A stretch of 62,000 nt of DNA from NCBI GenBank assembly GCA_030141605.1, contig JAQGDQ010000028.1, forward strand, positions 7,501 through 69,500, written 5' to 3'. Within the stretch, counting starts at the first letter, position 1. The number at the start of each line of letters is the position of its first letter. The translations under genes were made by a program, and so were the position numbers. Below, in pieces: positions 35,001-42,960 of the stretch. Below the pieces are notes generated by a model. That model made no database searches, was not told where the DNA came from, and saw only the letters and a list, made by a program, of their open reading frames with translations. This DNA comes from Tubiluchus corallicola (taxonomy: Eukaryota > Priapulida > Priapulimorpha > Priapulimorphida > Tubiluchidae).

Positions 35001-37212
35001 TTTGCAAGTTACTGTTGACAAGAAATGGCAAACTGCGAGTTGATTTACTGTCTAGTGTGAATGCCTCAGCGAGTTACTCTTGACACTTTTTGCAGATGAC
35101 ACTTCAGCTCGCACTTGCTGTCAGAGTGTAACTCACAGGAAGTTTTACTCTCTAGTCTGAACATGCTTGAGAGTTACTTGGCAAAAAACTCACTAGTCTG
35201 AGTGCAAGAAAAAATGAAGATTTAATAAAATGAAGGAGCATTCATCAACACTGAAGTTTATTATTTATTTATTTATTATTTCATTTATTTTTATTTTGTA
35301 TCATAGATACATCACATGATAAAAAGCAATACCAGTATTTACAATTTTATAACAAGCAATTTATCAAGCATCATCAATCATGTCTTGATGCCCTCAAGAC
35401 CCACTTTTTAAATCCCCATGGTGTTTAAGTACATGTACTTCGAGTTTCCATGTCAATGGCGTCAAGATAAGCTAAGTAATAATTATAAATTAATAGTGAT
35501 GTGTACTAATCGTGTCACTTACTCACTGAAACGTATTTTTTATTAAGAGCAGCAGTAAGTTTGACTGGGAGTAGATATGGTAAAGCAGTAAGTAAAACAT
35601 TCAAAAACAGATAATAACAGAAAATTTCATCAAACAATAAACAATAAACCCAGTGTGGAACATACAATGTTCTTATAGCAATAATATTACCATAGTGACA
35701 CATCGTTTGAAAGCATTAGAATGTTTCAAAAAAATTCGATTTTCTTGCCTTAAATCATCCTGTGTGCTCAGATAAAATACAATTCATATACACAAGAGCA
35801 ACATGTTATGTGCACGACTAATAAAATACAGAAATTTCTATATAGTATTACAAATTTTACTTTTTCTGATTCATAAACAGGAAGCAAACAAGAGGTACAC
35901 ATATTCAATAGAAAAACTGCCTTGCATAAAGTTTGAAGATCGTGATAAACCACCAGAAGCAATCAAAAACGAAATCTCTGTGAAACAGCACAAGCTGAAC
36001 TTTGTGAAAGATGAAGAAGAGAGGCTTAAACTAAAGGAACGCATAAGTGAACTGGAGATATTGCTGACACCACTTAAAGACAAGTTATTATACTGTGATT
36101 ATGTGGAAGCAGAAAAGCCTCCCACATACGGCCAGGAAAAATGCGAGTACATGATTAAATGTGAAAAAGAATGTGCAAATATTTTCATTGAGGAGAAAGT
36201 ATACAGACCGAATGGCAAAGTAGAAAATCTTGCTACATCACTTGATGACAAATGGTGGAAACATGACACTCACAAACTCAAGTTCAGCTATAGCAGTGCA
36301 CCACTAGATGAACCAGTTAACGTACATGTGCAGTTTAAAAAGGAAACATTTGTTTCCCAAATTGTCTTCCAACACATTTGCCAGTATACGAACACAGACT
36401 ACACAGCTCAGATTAAAGTGAAATTTTTGAAAGACAGCCATCCAATGACCACACAACTCTACGTTACAGATGGAGAGGGTAAAGGTCAAAATGAAATTGT
36501 TATTCGGAATGAATCAACAATAGTGGGTCTCGTCCCTCCAGCAAAACTGAAGGAATTCCAAATTTTTCCTTGTGTCATGCACTTTGGTCGTTGTCTCGTA
36601 CCACAAGCTGTATGTTTCAATATATATGTATGTGGAGAAGACTGACTGTTTAATTCCAGTTTCGCTTTACTTTACAAACGATAAAGAAATGAGTGAGCAC
36701 TGACACAAAGAAAATCTGAAATTATCAAATTGAAAATTTTTTTTGTCATATGTAACATTTTTATTTACCAGTTTGTCTAGTCATTCAAAAAAAATAGAAA
36801 CTTTTGTCAATTCGCTGGATCTACGCTTTTATAGTTGATTGATTGCAAAAGTTTGGCTAATCTTTGCAGTTCTAATTAATAAAACAAACTTGGTAGCCAG
36901 AAGCTCTTAATTTAGAAGCCTCTCATCTGTGAACAACGGAACTAATCTCGACTTTTATAATTGAAAGTAGCTCTCCACATGCCAAAAATACGTTTTTCTT
37001 TACTAATAAATGTTCATTGAAGAAAATAATTGTAAAGTATCAAAAGTGCAAACAATTATAGTGCTTAAACATTTTAAATATCATTACCTATTAGCCTTCA
37101 TGGCAGTTCCCATGCAATTCAATTCTCGAATTTCTTTCAAGGTTTTTGCCTCACGTATGCGTCGCTCTATCAATTGCTGCTGTGACCATAATTGCCTCAT
37201 TTCATCCTCTTT
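10718..37212 (-). CDS. TRIP11: TRIP11/GMAP-210 Golgi tether, 16 exons, 5' part missing
   Basis: This is a long coiled-coil golgin that tethers vesicles at the cis-Golgi; in the known family the GRAB domain binds ARF1-GTP and an N-terminal ALPS motif senses curved membrane. The CDS is a join, in minus-strand order: 37212-37088, 34650-34572, 32349-32191, 30905-30619, 30312-27585, 26712-26581, 25646-25449, 22183-22112, 21328-21207, 19939-19776, 19556-19453, 19237-19138, 16630-16549, 15182-15068, 13744-13619, 11038-10718. Every junction is GT-AG and phases match throughout. The sum is 4914 nt, exactly 1638 codons including TGA. Nearly all of residues 1-1450 is heptad-rich coiled coil. The GRAB domain spans about 1448-1489 (core [16 protein letters not shown]), followed by a Trp-Leu-Pro/Ser-rich linker and the family tail ([11 protein letters not shown], then LPTFTPIPV). 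The human protein is about 1980 residues, so roughly 340 N-terminal residues lie upstream, unseen. The identification is strong. Confidence 0.93.
11640..11960. repeat. Degenerate tandem units in a TRIP11 intron
   Basis: Units of roughly 150-160 bp share TTCA(T/C)TTGATA, GACCCCTATTTT and TTTTGCCCC in the same order (about 11730-11790 and 11850-11940), with a weaker third match near 11970. They are strongly diverged. They may be part of a larger unrecognised repeat ending in the adjacent MITE. Confidence 0.4.
11987..12315. mobile_element. MITE with 28-bp terminal inverted repeats
   Basis: GGCCATACACATATAATAAT at 11987 onward is matched, inverted, at about 12287-12315 with two mismatches over some 28 bp. 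The interior is non-coding and AGGTAGGT-rich. No clear target duplication could be set, so the superfamily is unassigned. Confidence 0.6.
12765..12880 (+). repeat. Low-complexity TGTCACT/poly-C patch
   Basis: Imperfect CTACTGTCACTGTTATTA-like words followed by a run of ten Cs at 12837-12846. It is a simple-sequence tract inside a TRIP11 intron. Confidence 0.45.
13619..13744 (-). CDS. TRIP11: TRIP11 exon, post-GRAB linker
   Basis: This exon has 42 whole codons in phase 0: [17 protein letters not shown], then a Pro/Ser/Thr-rich stretch ending AIANK before GTACCG. The Trp-x-x-Gly-x-Leu segment followed by small polar residues corresponds to the linker after GRAB in vertebrate GMAP-210. It is easily missed because plus- and minus-strand shadow frames cover it. 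Confidence 0.88.
14992..15491. repeat. Tandem duplication including a fragment of the GRAB exon
   Basis: The 294-bp unit 14992-15285, which contains the whole GRAB exon, is followed by a second near-identical copy at 15286-15474. That copy has lost about 105 bp, including most of the exon and its donor. A third start of the unit (GCAATAAGCATGCTTCA) lies at 15475-15491. Copy 2 keeps the acceptor ATTTGCAG and the first roughly 25 nt of the exon (from 15370 downward). The copies differ at very few bases, so the event is recent or gene-converted, or it is an assembly artefact. Confidence 0.85.
15068..15182 (-). CDS. TRIP11: TRIP11 exon encoding the GRAB (ARF-binding) domain core
   Basis: This is 115 nt: one base plus 38 codons. 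The product reads [18 protein letters not shown], then [15 protein letters not shown] and SEMAK, which matches the GRAB domain that recruits the protein to Golgi membranes through ARF1. The acceptor is ATTTGCAG and the donor AAG/GTAAGG. A partial copy, with the same acceptor and the first roughly 25 nt, lies just 5' of it at 15370 (see the repeat entry). Confidence 0.95.
16549..16630 (-). CDS. TRIP11: TRIP11 exon, start of the GRAB module
   Basis: This is 82 nt reading [18 protein letters not shown] then DEDSKVDK, with GTGAGT as donor. The final split Lys leads straight into the GRAB core, as in vertebrate GMAP-210, where KVDR precedes it. Confidence 0.93.
17471..17581 (+). repeat. GA microsatellite
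   Basis: About 110 bp of GA repeats with A, T and C interruptions lie in a TRIP11 intron. The Glu/Arg and Ser/Leu frames over it are artefacts. Confidence 0.9.
18302..18512 (+). repeat. 45-bp minisatellite, open on both strands
   Basis: GAAGCTACAGTTA-type words recur at 18332, 18377, 18422 and 18467, exactly 45 bp apart. Because 45 is a multiple of three, the plus frame ([15 protein letters not shown]-like 15-mers, open from 18263) and a minus frame both stay open. It lies in a TRIP11 intron and has no splice or start context, so I treat it as non-coding. Confidence 0.7.
19138..19237 (-). CDS. TRIP11: TRIP11 exon
   Basis: This is 100 nt: 33 codons ([19 protein letters not shown] to FLGQ) plus one G, joining TA of the next exon to make Val. 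The acceptor is TTATGCAG and the donor GTATGT. Confidence 0.88.
19453..19556 (-). CDS. TRIP11: TRIP11 exon
   Basis: This is 104 nt after CCCCAG, with two bases completing Glu and then 34 codons ([17 protein letters not shown] to EISLQQ). It ends in phase 0 before GTATGA. Confidence 0.88.
19776..19939 (-). CDS. TRIP11: TRIP11 exon
   Basis: This is 164 nt, opening with C and closing with a single G before GTGCAT. The product [20 protein letters not shown] through LEQFQK is a glutamine-rich coiled coil. Confidence 0.9.
21207..21328 (-). CDS. TRIP11: TRIP11 exon
   Basis: This is 122 nt: 40 codons plus AG, completed by C in the next exon to give Ser. It begins [18 protein letters not shown] after CAACAG and ends ACT AG before GTACAG. 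Confidence 0.88.
22112..22183 (-). CDS. TRIP11: TRIP11 small exon, 24 codons
   Basis: This 72-nt exon is phase 0 at both ends and reads [18 protein letters not shown] and on to LIQ, between AAACAG and GTAGGG. Because it is an exact multiple of three, it could be skipped without a frameshift. Confidence 0.85.
22618..22637. repeat. Short perfect hairpin
   Basis: GTATGCC and GGCATAC flank a 4-base loop in a TRIP11 intron. It may be the end of a small unrecognised repeat. Confidence 0.35.
23395..24725 (-). mobile_element. PIF/Harbinger-type element in a TRIP11 intron
   Basis: The left end, GGCTGCGTTTCACTGCGTCC, and the complement of the right end, GGCCGCGTTTCCACTGTGTC, both run on into CGCACAGACAC. 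TAA lies on each side (23392-23394 and 24726-24728), the 3-bp target duplication of PIF/Harbinger. Inside, on the minus strand, is a MADF-like remnant. The transposase itself is not recognisable, so the copy (about 1331 bp) is probably non-autonomous. Confidence 0.78.
24365..24613 (-). pseudogene. MADF (Myb/SANT-like) domain remnant of the Harbinger element
   Basis: The frame reads [20 protein letters not shown], then [17 protein letters not shown], matching the MADF/trihelix start (LIxxVxxRPxLYDxxxxxYxDRxxxxxxWxEVA). Such a DNA-binding protein is the second gene of Harbinger transposons. The conserved Trp near the end is changed to Tyr and the frame stops early, so it looks truncated. Confidence 0.6.
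25449..25646 (-). CDS. TRIP11: TRIP11 exon
   Basis: This exon has 66 codons, phase 0 at both ends: [17 protein letters not shown] through NNELQNQ, then GTAGAC. It is coiled coil. The following 3.3-kb intron hosts the Harbinger-type element. Confidence 0.92.
26581..26712 (-). CDS. TRIP11: TRIP11 exon
   Basis: This exon has 44 codons, phase 0 at both ends, with acceptor TTGCAG and a consensus GTAAGT donor. The product is an amphipathic helix ([18 protein letters not shown]) continuing the rod. Confidence 0.9.
27585..30312 (-). CDS. TRIP11: TRIP11 large central coiled-coil exon
   Basis: One uninterrupted 2728-nt exon codes 909 residues of almost continuous coiled coil. It opens after TTTTGCAG ([17 protein letters not shown]) and closes SSLQNE before GTAGTA. 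Two interruptions stand out: an acidic linker near 28.85 kb ([15 protein letters not shown]) and a Ser-rich linker near 27.9-28.0 kb ([20 protein letters not shown]) that could be a hinge or a phosphorylation segment. Golgins commonly keep one very long central exon, as here. The open frame runs on past both splice sites, but the extensions read as intron translation. Confidence 0.95.
30619..30905 (-). CDS. TRIP11: TRIP11 exon
   Basis: This is 287 nt: 95 codons plus AG, which joins the first G of the large exon to make Arg. The acceptor is TTTTTTAG and the donor AG/GTAATG. The product is pure coiled coil ([18 protein letters not shown] region). Confidence 0.92.
31538..31904. mobile_element. 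GC-rich hAT-type MITE with a perfect 8-bp target duplication
   Basis: The ends CAGGGCCTATTTCGG and, inverted, CAGGACCTATTTCAG are flanked on both sides by CATGTAAT (31530-31537 and 31905-31912). The interior is markedly GC-rich (runs of G and C, CGCCCGCC) within AT-rich intron. It is 367 bp with no coding capacity. Confidence 0.82.
32191..32349 (-). CDS. TRIP11: TRIP11 exon
   Basis: This exon has 53 whole codons, phase 0 at both ends, beginning [18 protein letters not shown] and ending LSNM before GTACAA. It is a continuous heptad-bearing helix. An opposite-strand SLC13-like exon begins only about 107 bp away in the adjoining intron. Confidence 0.88.
32457..32600 (+). pseudogene. Orphan SLC13-type (Na+/dicarboxylate symporter) terminal exon
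   Basis: An acceptor (CTATTTCAG) is followed by 47 in-frame codons and TAA. The product [20 protein letters not shown], then [15 protein letters not shown], is the last membrane helix and tail typical of SLC13 sodium-coupled di-/tricarboxylate symporters, where the consensus runs like AGxxMNIIxxxxxxxxINTWGxxxFxLxxFPxWA. It lies antisense inside a TRIP11 intron. No other SLC13 exon is recognisable nearby, and no close AATAAA follows. It could be a duplicated terminal exon, a pseudogene fragment, or the real last exon of a gene whose other exons lie beyond TRIP11. The family call is good; its status as functional or broken is unknown. Confidence 0.6.
33476..33671. mobile_element. Short pogo/Tigger-like MITE
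   Basis: The left end, CAGTTAAACCTCTTTATATC, and the complement of the right end, CAGTCATACTTCCTTGTAAT, are diverged terminal repeats of the CAGTnnAACCTCnnTATAACG kind seen in pogo/Tigger-derived elements. TA precedes the left end. It is about 196 bp, non-coding, in a TRIP11 intron. Confidence 0.6.
34105..34195 (+). repeat. 5S rRNA-derived SINE fragment
   Basis: The sequence follows the 3' half of 5S rRNA in order: GACAGAAGTTCGGCAATGCA (box A region), CTTGGTTACTGAATAGATGA (TTGGTTAGTACTTGGATGG in 5S), GTGACTGCC, and a TGCTCTGGCC end. Divergence is too high for a functional 5S gene. A SINE3-type retroposon or a 5S pseudogene fits. Confidence 0.5.
34572..34650 (-). CDS. TRIP11: TRIP11 exon
   Basis: This is 79 nt: one base completing an Arg codon, then 26 codons ([15 protein letters not shown] and on), ending CAG before GTAAG. 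The acceptor is AATTTCAG. The split codon and both splice sites agree with the neighbouring exons. Confidence 0.85.
34890..35220. repeat. Repeat-like segment with CTAGT(G/C)TGAA and GAGTTACT words
   Basis: CTAGTGTGAATGC, CTAGTCTGAACATGC and CTAGTCTGAGTGC recur with GAGTTACT and GTTGAC words, the look of a decayed DNA transposon. No clean ends or target duplication were found. Confidence 0.35.
35240..35305 (+). repeat. ATTT-rich simple repeat
   Basis: Imperfect TTATTTATTTATT run in a TRIP11 intron. Confidence 0.6.
35881..36645 (+). CDS. Plus-strand 254-codon exon, unknown protein with discoidin-like C-terminus
   Basis: A clean acceptor (TTCATAAACAG) opens 254 codons ending in TGA. The frame extends upstream, but that part translates as AT-rich intron, so I place the exon start at 35881. 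An ATG at 35803 would allow a single-exon reading. Residues about 24-60 are a charged helix ([20 protein letters not shown]). The remainder is beta-rich with several Cys (residues about 73-105), and the end ([17 protein letters not shown] to FNIYVCG) resembles the closing strand pattern of F5/8 type C/discoidin-like galactose-binding folds. It lies inside a TRIP11 intron on the opposite strand. The intact frame favours a real exon. I do not recognise the family, and the fold call is inference. Confidence 0.6.
   Translation, partial: EANKRYTYSIEKLPCIKFEDRDKPPEAIKNEISVKQHKLNFVKDEEERLKLKERISELEILLTPLKDKLLYCDYVEAEKPPTYGQEKCEYMIKCEKECANIFIEEKVYRPNGKVENLATSLDDKWWKHDTHKLKFSYSSAPLDEPVNVHVQFKKETFVSQIVFQHICQYTNTDYTAQIKVKFLKDSHPMTTQLYVTDGEGKGQNEIVIRNESTIVGLVPPAKLKEFQIFPCVMHFGRCLVPQAVCFNIYVCGED
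36878..36883 (+). promoter_or_regulatory. Candidate polyadenylation signal of the plus-strand exon
   Basis: AATAAA lies 233 nt after the stop of the 254-codon exon, a normal distance. It supports that exon being the 3' end of a plus-strand transcript. Confidence 0.4.
37088..37212 (-). CDS. TRIP11: TRIP11 exon, most 5' one found
   Basis: It begins in phase 0 after a TTTCAG acceptor and ends with two bases (AG) before GTAATG. It codes a charged helix beginning [13 protein letters not shown], consistent with coiled coil. The donor phase fits the single base that opens the next exon. No further 5' exon was recognised on the minus strand between here and the window end. Confidence 0.8.
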
Positions 37213-38598
37213 CTGAAACAACAGACGTATTAACTGAAGACAAGTTCAGTAAATCATGCTATTAAACTTTAATGTTTTAATGCGATACACAGTGTCACCT
37301 CATCAGATACAAATAAAACAATTTTATAACTTTGATTTTAACAGTTGTGTGTTTTAATAGTCATATGTCCTGCCATAACCATGTGACTAATTTGTTTTAT
37401 ATTTATTAGTAGCAACTTCCAGTATCAATGCGTACTGAATATGCATATATTACAAATTATGTACACTAAAAAGCATGTAAATAAATGAAATTGTGAGATA
37501 ATTTCAATTTCAAGCACATTACTGGCTTTTTTAAACAATTCTGCTTGTGGTGGTGAGATTGAAACCCAATTACATTCTTCCTTAGCGAGGCGGTAGTATG
37601 GCAAACACAATTGCAAAGGAGCAGTTTCCTTGGTGGTCACCCATTCTTTTGCTAACCAAACCAAGTGACTGTAAAGGATGACTTTGACTCATCAAATAAT
37701 AGTAAGTTTATTGACAAAGACAAGTGACAAACAATACAATGTAATAAAATACAACAAAATATACAAAGAAGATAAACCTTTATGATTGGTTTAGCATCAT
37801 CATACAATAATATTTTATATAAGAATGACATCAAATGGCATTAGTTATAGGTGCGGTGTAGTAGCATACAGCCTGGATAGGGTGTGTGGCCTTAAGGAGT
37901 CTGTGTTGTTTTGAATGCTTGTAAAGTGATGCAATCAATAATGACTGACACATTTGTCATTTGATGATATCACCTATTTCTTGTATATTTTTGTGCGGTA
38001 CATTGATTCAAGATTATTTTCGTACCCTACTCTAGACCATTCTGCCATTTTTATGAGCTGCTGTCTACAAGGTGAAAACGTCATCAATGTCTTAAAAGCA
38101 TCAAACACCTGACGCACTGGCCAGTGGTAAGTTGGACTACGTTATCACTTGCACATCATCTGATCCTGTACACTAAATTGGATCAGAATGGTCAAGGACT
38201 TTTACTCAGCGTGTGCTTCCTAACTTTTATCTAATTTTTCACAGGAAAGGACGATAGGCTTTTTCATAATGAACAAATGATAACAGAAGACAACTAATCA
38301 TTTGATGTCATCGGCTGAACAGAGGTATTGGGCTAGTACAGGACTTAGTGTGAAGCGCTGACCATAGTTACCCACCGATTTTGCAAGCTACCCATATCTC
38401 TTTTCCTTATTCTTGGGTAAAGTTTGAACCAACGAAGAAACATCAAAACAAACTAACTGAAACCTGCCCTCAGTAAATGGGCAAATTTATGAGTTCGTTC
38501 GCCAGCAGTATAGAAACTAATTACACTGCGTAACCATTCGTCTAATTAACAAATTAATTACGAGAACGTGCTTTCATCTCACAAAGTCCGGAAAGCGT

Positions 38599-38634
38599 AT
38601 CACCTGATGACGACAGGTGATTAGTTTCACCTGG
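38599..38634. promoter_or_regulatory. Cluster of three CACCTG/CAGGTG E-boxes
   Basis: ATCACCTG (38599) and CAGGTGAT (38614) form an 8-bp inverted pair, and CACCTGG follows at 38629. CACCTG is the core bound by Snail and ZEB family repressors. A TCACGTGAC motif lies 20 bp further on. Function is inferred from the motifs only. Confidence 0.3.
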
Positions 38635-39100
38635 CACTTTGCCAAGGGTAATCACGTGACACGAACAATAAAGACTGACACTGTGACACACATGAGCAAA
38701 GAAAGTAAAGAGGATAAGGAGTGAGCGCTGCTGTAAGTTTTCCAGGGATAATTAAGCGGTTCTCGTCAATCAAGGTCCAATTCATTAGAAGCCCTACTAT
38801 CCACGTAAAAGATAAACCTGCTTTCTATTTAAAGCTGCGACATATCTATGCAATTATTAATAACACACATGCCCGTGTGGATGATTTGGTGCGCAGAACA
38901 TGACAAAGGGAGTTTAATAGAAGGTACATAAATGAATTGGTGAGATCGTACGAAAAAACTAAATAGCCCGTTTATTTTCTTAGAAGAAGTAATTAATTCA
39001 GTTGTTCGTTTTGGCGTTTTCACAGTTTGTTTCATTAACACCAACATTAACTTCGGTTAGAGTGGTGTGCTTCAGTTATTAAACTCTTAAACTTTCTAGA

Positions 39101-39345
39101 TTGACCAATATCCTGCATGGCCACAGAATTGTCCTTATGGACCTTTTTATATTCTGGGGTAAAGATATTGCTTATCAGTTAAAACAAACAGACATGAACG
39201 ACCTGAAACAAAGGATCACCAATTCCACTGCCATCAAGAACGAGAAGAAGAGCGAACTCAGTTGGCATTTGGGTACTGTCTGGATGAAGGACAAGGTCTT
39301 GAATATGTTATCCAAGCAAGACAGTGAAAAACGCATGGCACACTA
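39101..39345 (+). pseudogene. Mariner-like (Tc1/mariner) transposase C-terminal remnant
   Basis: The frame reads LFIFWGKDIAYQLKQTDMND then LKQRI, matching the xFFLWGYxKDxVYxTxxxxxxDLKxRI block near the end of mariner-type transposases. In the next frame, GYCLDEGQGLEYV holds the place of EYRLDxCRxTxGAHIE. The frameshift and missing N-terminal part show a dead fragment. Confidence 0.5.
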
Positions 39346-39409
39346 TAAAATTATTCTCTCAGTATATCTATCAGTAGTAAGTTTTCAAGCATTTGAGCAG
39401 ACTTTGTAA

Positions 39410-42400
39410 TATGCAAGAACTAGGAATAAGGAAAGCTTGATTTGCTTCGAAGATGCACATTGAATTACAGTTAGCCTAGAAATGCAATTCATGGACGAGG
39501 ATTAAATGCGACAGGATTGAGCTTAGTAATATCCTAGTTAAACAATTAACTAACAGCCACAGAACAGCTGTAAAGCGTTTTTAACTATTCAGACCAGAAC
39601 GTGAATATAGAGATGAAATGTTTACGCATTTAGTACTTTGGTTATGAAACAAAAGAACACAAATACCTAGCAATTCTTGTGAAATAAAATATAGCATTTT
39701 TCTTGTTTTGTGTCTTTTTTGCGTTTGTCTTTTTTTCTTTATCTAATCTGTTCACTGTGCATGTAGGTGAGTGTGTTCGAATGACAGCTCAGCTTCAGTT
39801 AATTTATGTAAGCTGCAGCAAACCTTGAACAACTCGTTTAATATTCACCACATGTTGCCTTTTAATGAGGCTAATTTCAGAGCTTGTTAAACGGAAATCA
39901 CCAAAGGATTATGTAGTTATTACACTGCTCAAATTACAACAATAATTATTATCGTAAACAAGAACAAATTTCTCAAAAGAAAAAACATGAAAGCATTTAT
40001 ATTTTACGCCTACTGGCTTGTCAAAGCGACGAAGAACGGTACCATCAAATATTAATAAAATCTCCCTGTTTAAGCATAAAATTTCCTTGTTTCCATCGTC
40101 GATGATCGAAGTTTAGTAAAAAGTTTACTTAAAACCAGAAGCTTCTTGAATACCTCACTGTGCTTCTTGGCAGTCTATAGGGAGTGGGAGTCATCTTTGT
40201 AGTTCCTTGTTATTCAGCGTAATGAATCTTTATATAGTCAAACCATAAGTCAAGTTACACAAGGCTTGTCCTGTAAAACACTGGTTAAGGATATTGCAAA
40301 TTTTCTTGATCACGTTAGACATTTCCTATCAGAAGTGAACGGTGCAGCCGGGTAGAGTGCTATTGAGACCTGTGGGCTGCGCATCCCTTCAAATATAATA
40401 TGCACTTCCGCCCTTCAACTCCCTGCAACACGCCGCCGCACCTATCATGCCGGCACCATACAAGTGTGGTACATAATAATTTCGTCTAGGACATATTCCA
40501 GGGATAACAACTTAAGTAACTCAATACTTATTTCGTAGGTGGTCTGATTATTATTACCCGCATGTTACTGCTATGAACCAACGTACTTGGTCAAACTGTG
40601 GACGTTCTCTTTGAACCGAGTGAGGTGATAGTTTTCAGAGAAAGAATTTCCTGGTACAGAATTCCATAAATAAGCTGGAAGGAAAAACTGGATGTATTGT
40701 CCAGGGTCAAAGCAAAAGAAAAACGAGTACTATGTGCAAAAAACTCCAGTGTTTGAGAATTAGTGACGGGAAATCCCAAGAGTATCTTCCATCTATGTTT
40801 CATATATAAGATAGCTATTCTTGCTACTGACCTAGCTTCCAATCACATCCATCATCATTACTCCCCGACTTGAATGTACCAAACAATATATAATCGGGCG
40901 CCTTGGGATTCATAATAGATATTGTGAAAGCTTATTAGAGATAAAATTGCGCTGATGTAATAGAATGAACAATCGGAATTATGACTAATGAGCAGCCGAT
41001 GTGTACTGCAATTTCCAGACGCATTTAACAACGCAAGCACGCCTAGAACAACAGTGAAAGTAGCCCTTCATGTGAAAAGTAAAATTCAACGCACGATTTA
41101 TGCTTTTGAACAGTATGCTGAGAAATAAACATACGAAAAATATAAAAACCTCATTTGGGACAGTGGCATATGTGCAGTCCAGTACCACTCAACAAAATGG
41201 TTCAACCTAAGTATGTCTACAGACTGAGTAGTATTCTCAAATATGTCGCTCAGTGGGGATCACTGGGGGACGTTTGAAAGCCTGTGTAGGAAAGAGATTG
41301 AAGGTCACTTTTGCAAAAAGTGGCCTCCTACGACTAACATTAAAGTACAACATTAGTCACATGGGGTGACTTTTAGTATTGCTTTTTGTGTTTTAGAGCA
41401 AACCCCAAACGTTGAATAAATACTAAGAACTCATGGTTATCCATTGAGAATTCTCTCCTAGTAACAACTACTTCCGTTAATTGCCTTCTTAAGTAATAGA
41501 TAGTTCTTTGAAGGTGGCCATTTTTCCCGAAAATGGTCTGAGGTTTGATTCCCTAGTTAATTAATCGAAAAAGCACATGCACATTTTACGTTTGATACCG
41601 TCTTTTTGAAGTAAATGAGAGTAAAACGAAACTACGGACTGCACGTTTATGTAAAATCAAATAGCATGATTGGCTGCAACATGCCAAAGAAATAAACCTG
41701 CAAGTGGTTTCAAATATCTCTGGCAATTCCACTATTAAAATAGAAATTAATGAAGGTGTTATATTATGTTATCTCGAAGTGACTGAAACAGTTCTTTCCA
41801 CTTGAGCAGGTGTGTCATATTTCATCTGCTTTTGCACACACTAGCTGCGCTCACTTTGAAGACGGATAACGTCAGGATCTGCTGATGCAGATATAAATCA
41901 TATACAGGATGTAGATGGTTGTGGCAGGACCAGAATGTAGCTAATTATTAAAACTCATCATCTGAAATGATGCACGAACCAACAGAAACGCCTTACATGT
42001 TTAGACTTGCTCTTTTATTGCGAGACAAGCCCAAAGCAGTAAAGCAGCAGCTAAGCACAGACAACTCGGTTATTTCCTTAGAAGCAATAAGCTAGACAAA
42101 ACTGCCGAGAAATAGTTTCCCTGACAGACACCTAACTTACTAACCACATCCGAAGTTTCTTAACTATACAGCCAAGCACAGACAATGCAGTTACTCAAAG
42201 TACATATCAAGTAGCATCTGATTAGTTGGGTTCTCCGACAATGTAGTTCTACTTCTTACTGAAAGGTTCTCCTTCTCGTTGACCAAAATGTAACGAAAAC
42301 AGTGTCTGCTTAGGCTAACAGTTCCTGAATGGACGAGCGTTTCCGCCCAAGGATCAAAGATCTTCGATTGGTAAAGAGAAAAAAATTATATGGTTCCTAG

Positions 42401-42485
42401 ATCGAACACAAGATATAAAATCCTAAAGCATAATTCTTAAGCTTAACTGAGTTTCATGAACTGTGTGAAGGACACAATACGTCAA
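39410..42485. other. No gene seen
   Basis: Mostly non-repetitive, non-coding sequence. The longest open stretch (40842-40591, minus, 83 codons) has no start context, splice sites or family likeness. Confidence 0.4.
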
Positions 42486-42960
42486 CACCTGGGTCTGCTG
42501 CAAATCAAGCGATACCAGAGCATTGTCGACTTCACTTAAGATAAACCGATTAAACAGTTGAAAATAGCAGCTCCTGGATTAAGTCTATGCAGGTGGGTTA
42601 TGGTCTAAATCATATGTCACAAACTGCCAGTAGATACGTTAATTCAATTATGTCGCAAATTACCAGAAGGCCATTTGTAGATAATGATTCGAACAATTCA
42701 TGGGTCTGTAACAAATCGAGGAATACCAAAAAAACATGCGTTGTAGATTTCACTTGTAATTAGTGAACTGGCCAAATTCAAAAGTGTGTAGTCTGTGAAC
42801 CAAATGAAACCATAAAAAATTAGAAACAGGAGCTCCTGGGTTAATTCCATGATGATGGGATGTGGATGAAGTCACAGGTCAAAAGCTGTCAGTGGGTATG
42901 CCAGTTCATTTACGTAACAAATTACCAGAAGGTCATTTGTAGATCAGGATTCGAACCATA
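42486..42960. repeat. Diverged tandem duplication, units of about 210-260 bp
   Basis: GGGTCTG(C/T)(T/A)(G/A)CAAATC words at 42491 and 42703, GCTCCTGG at 42571 and 42832, and TACCAGAAGG at 42661 and 42923 recur in the same order. Both copies carry GATTCGAAC, the complement of a pol III B-box (GTTCGAATC), so the unit may derive from a tRNA-type SINE. Confidence 0.55.

Noticed and set aside
40591-40842. 83-codon minus-strand frame
   Set aside because: No recognisable motif, no splice sites and hydrophobic AT-rich composition.
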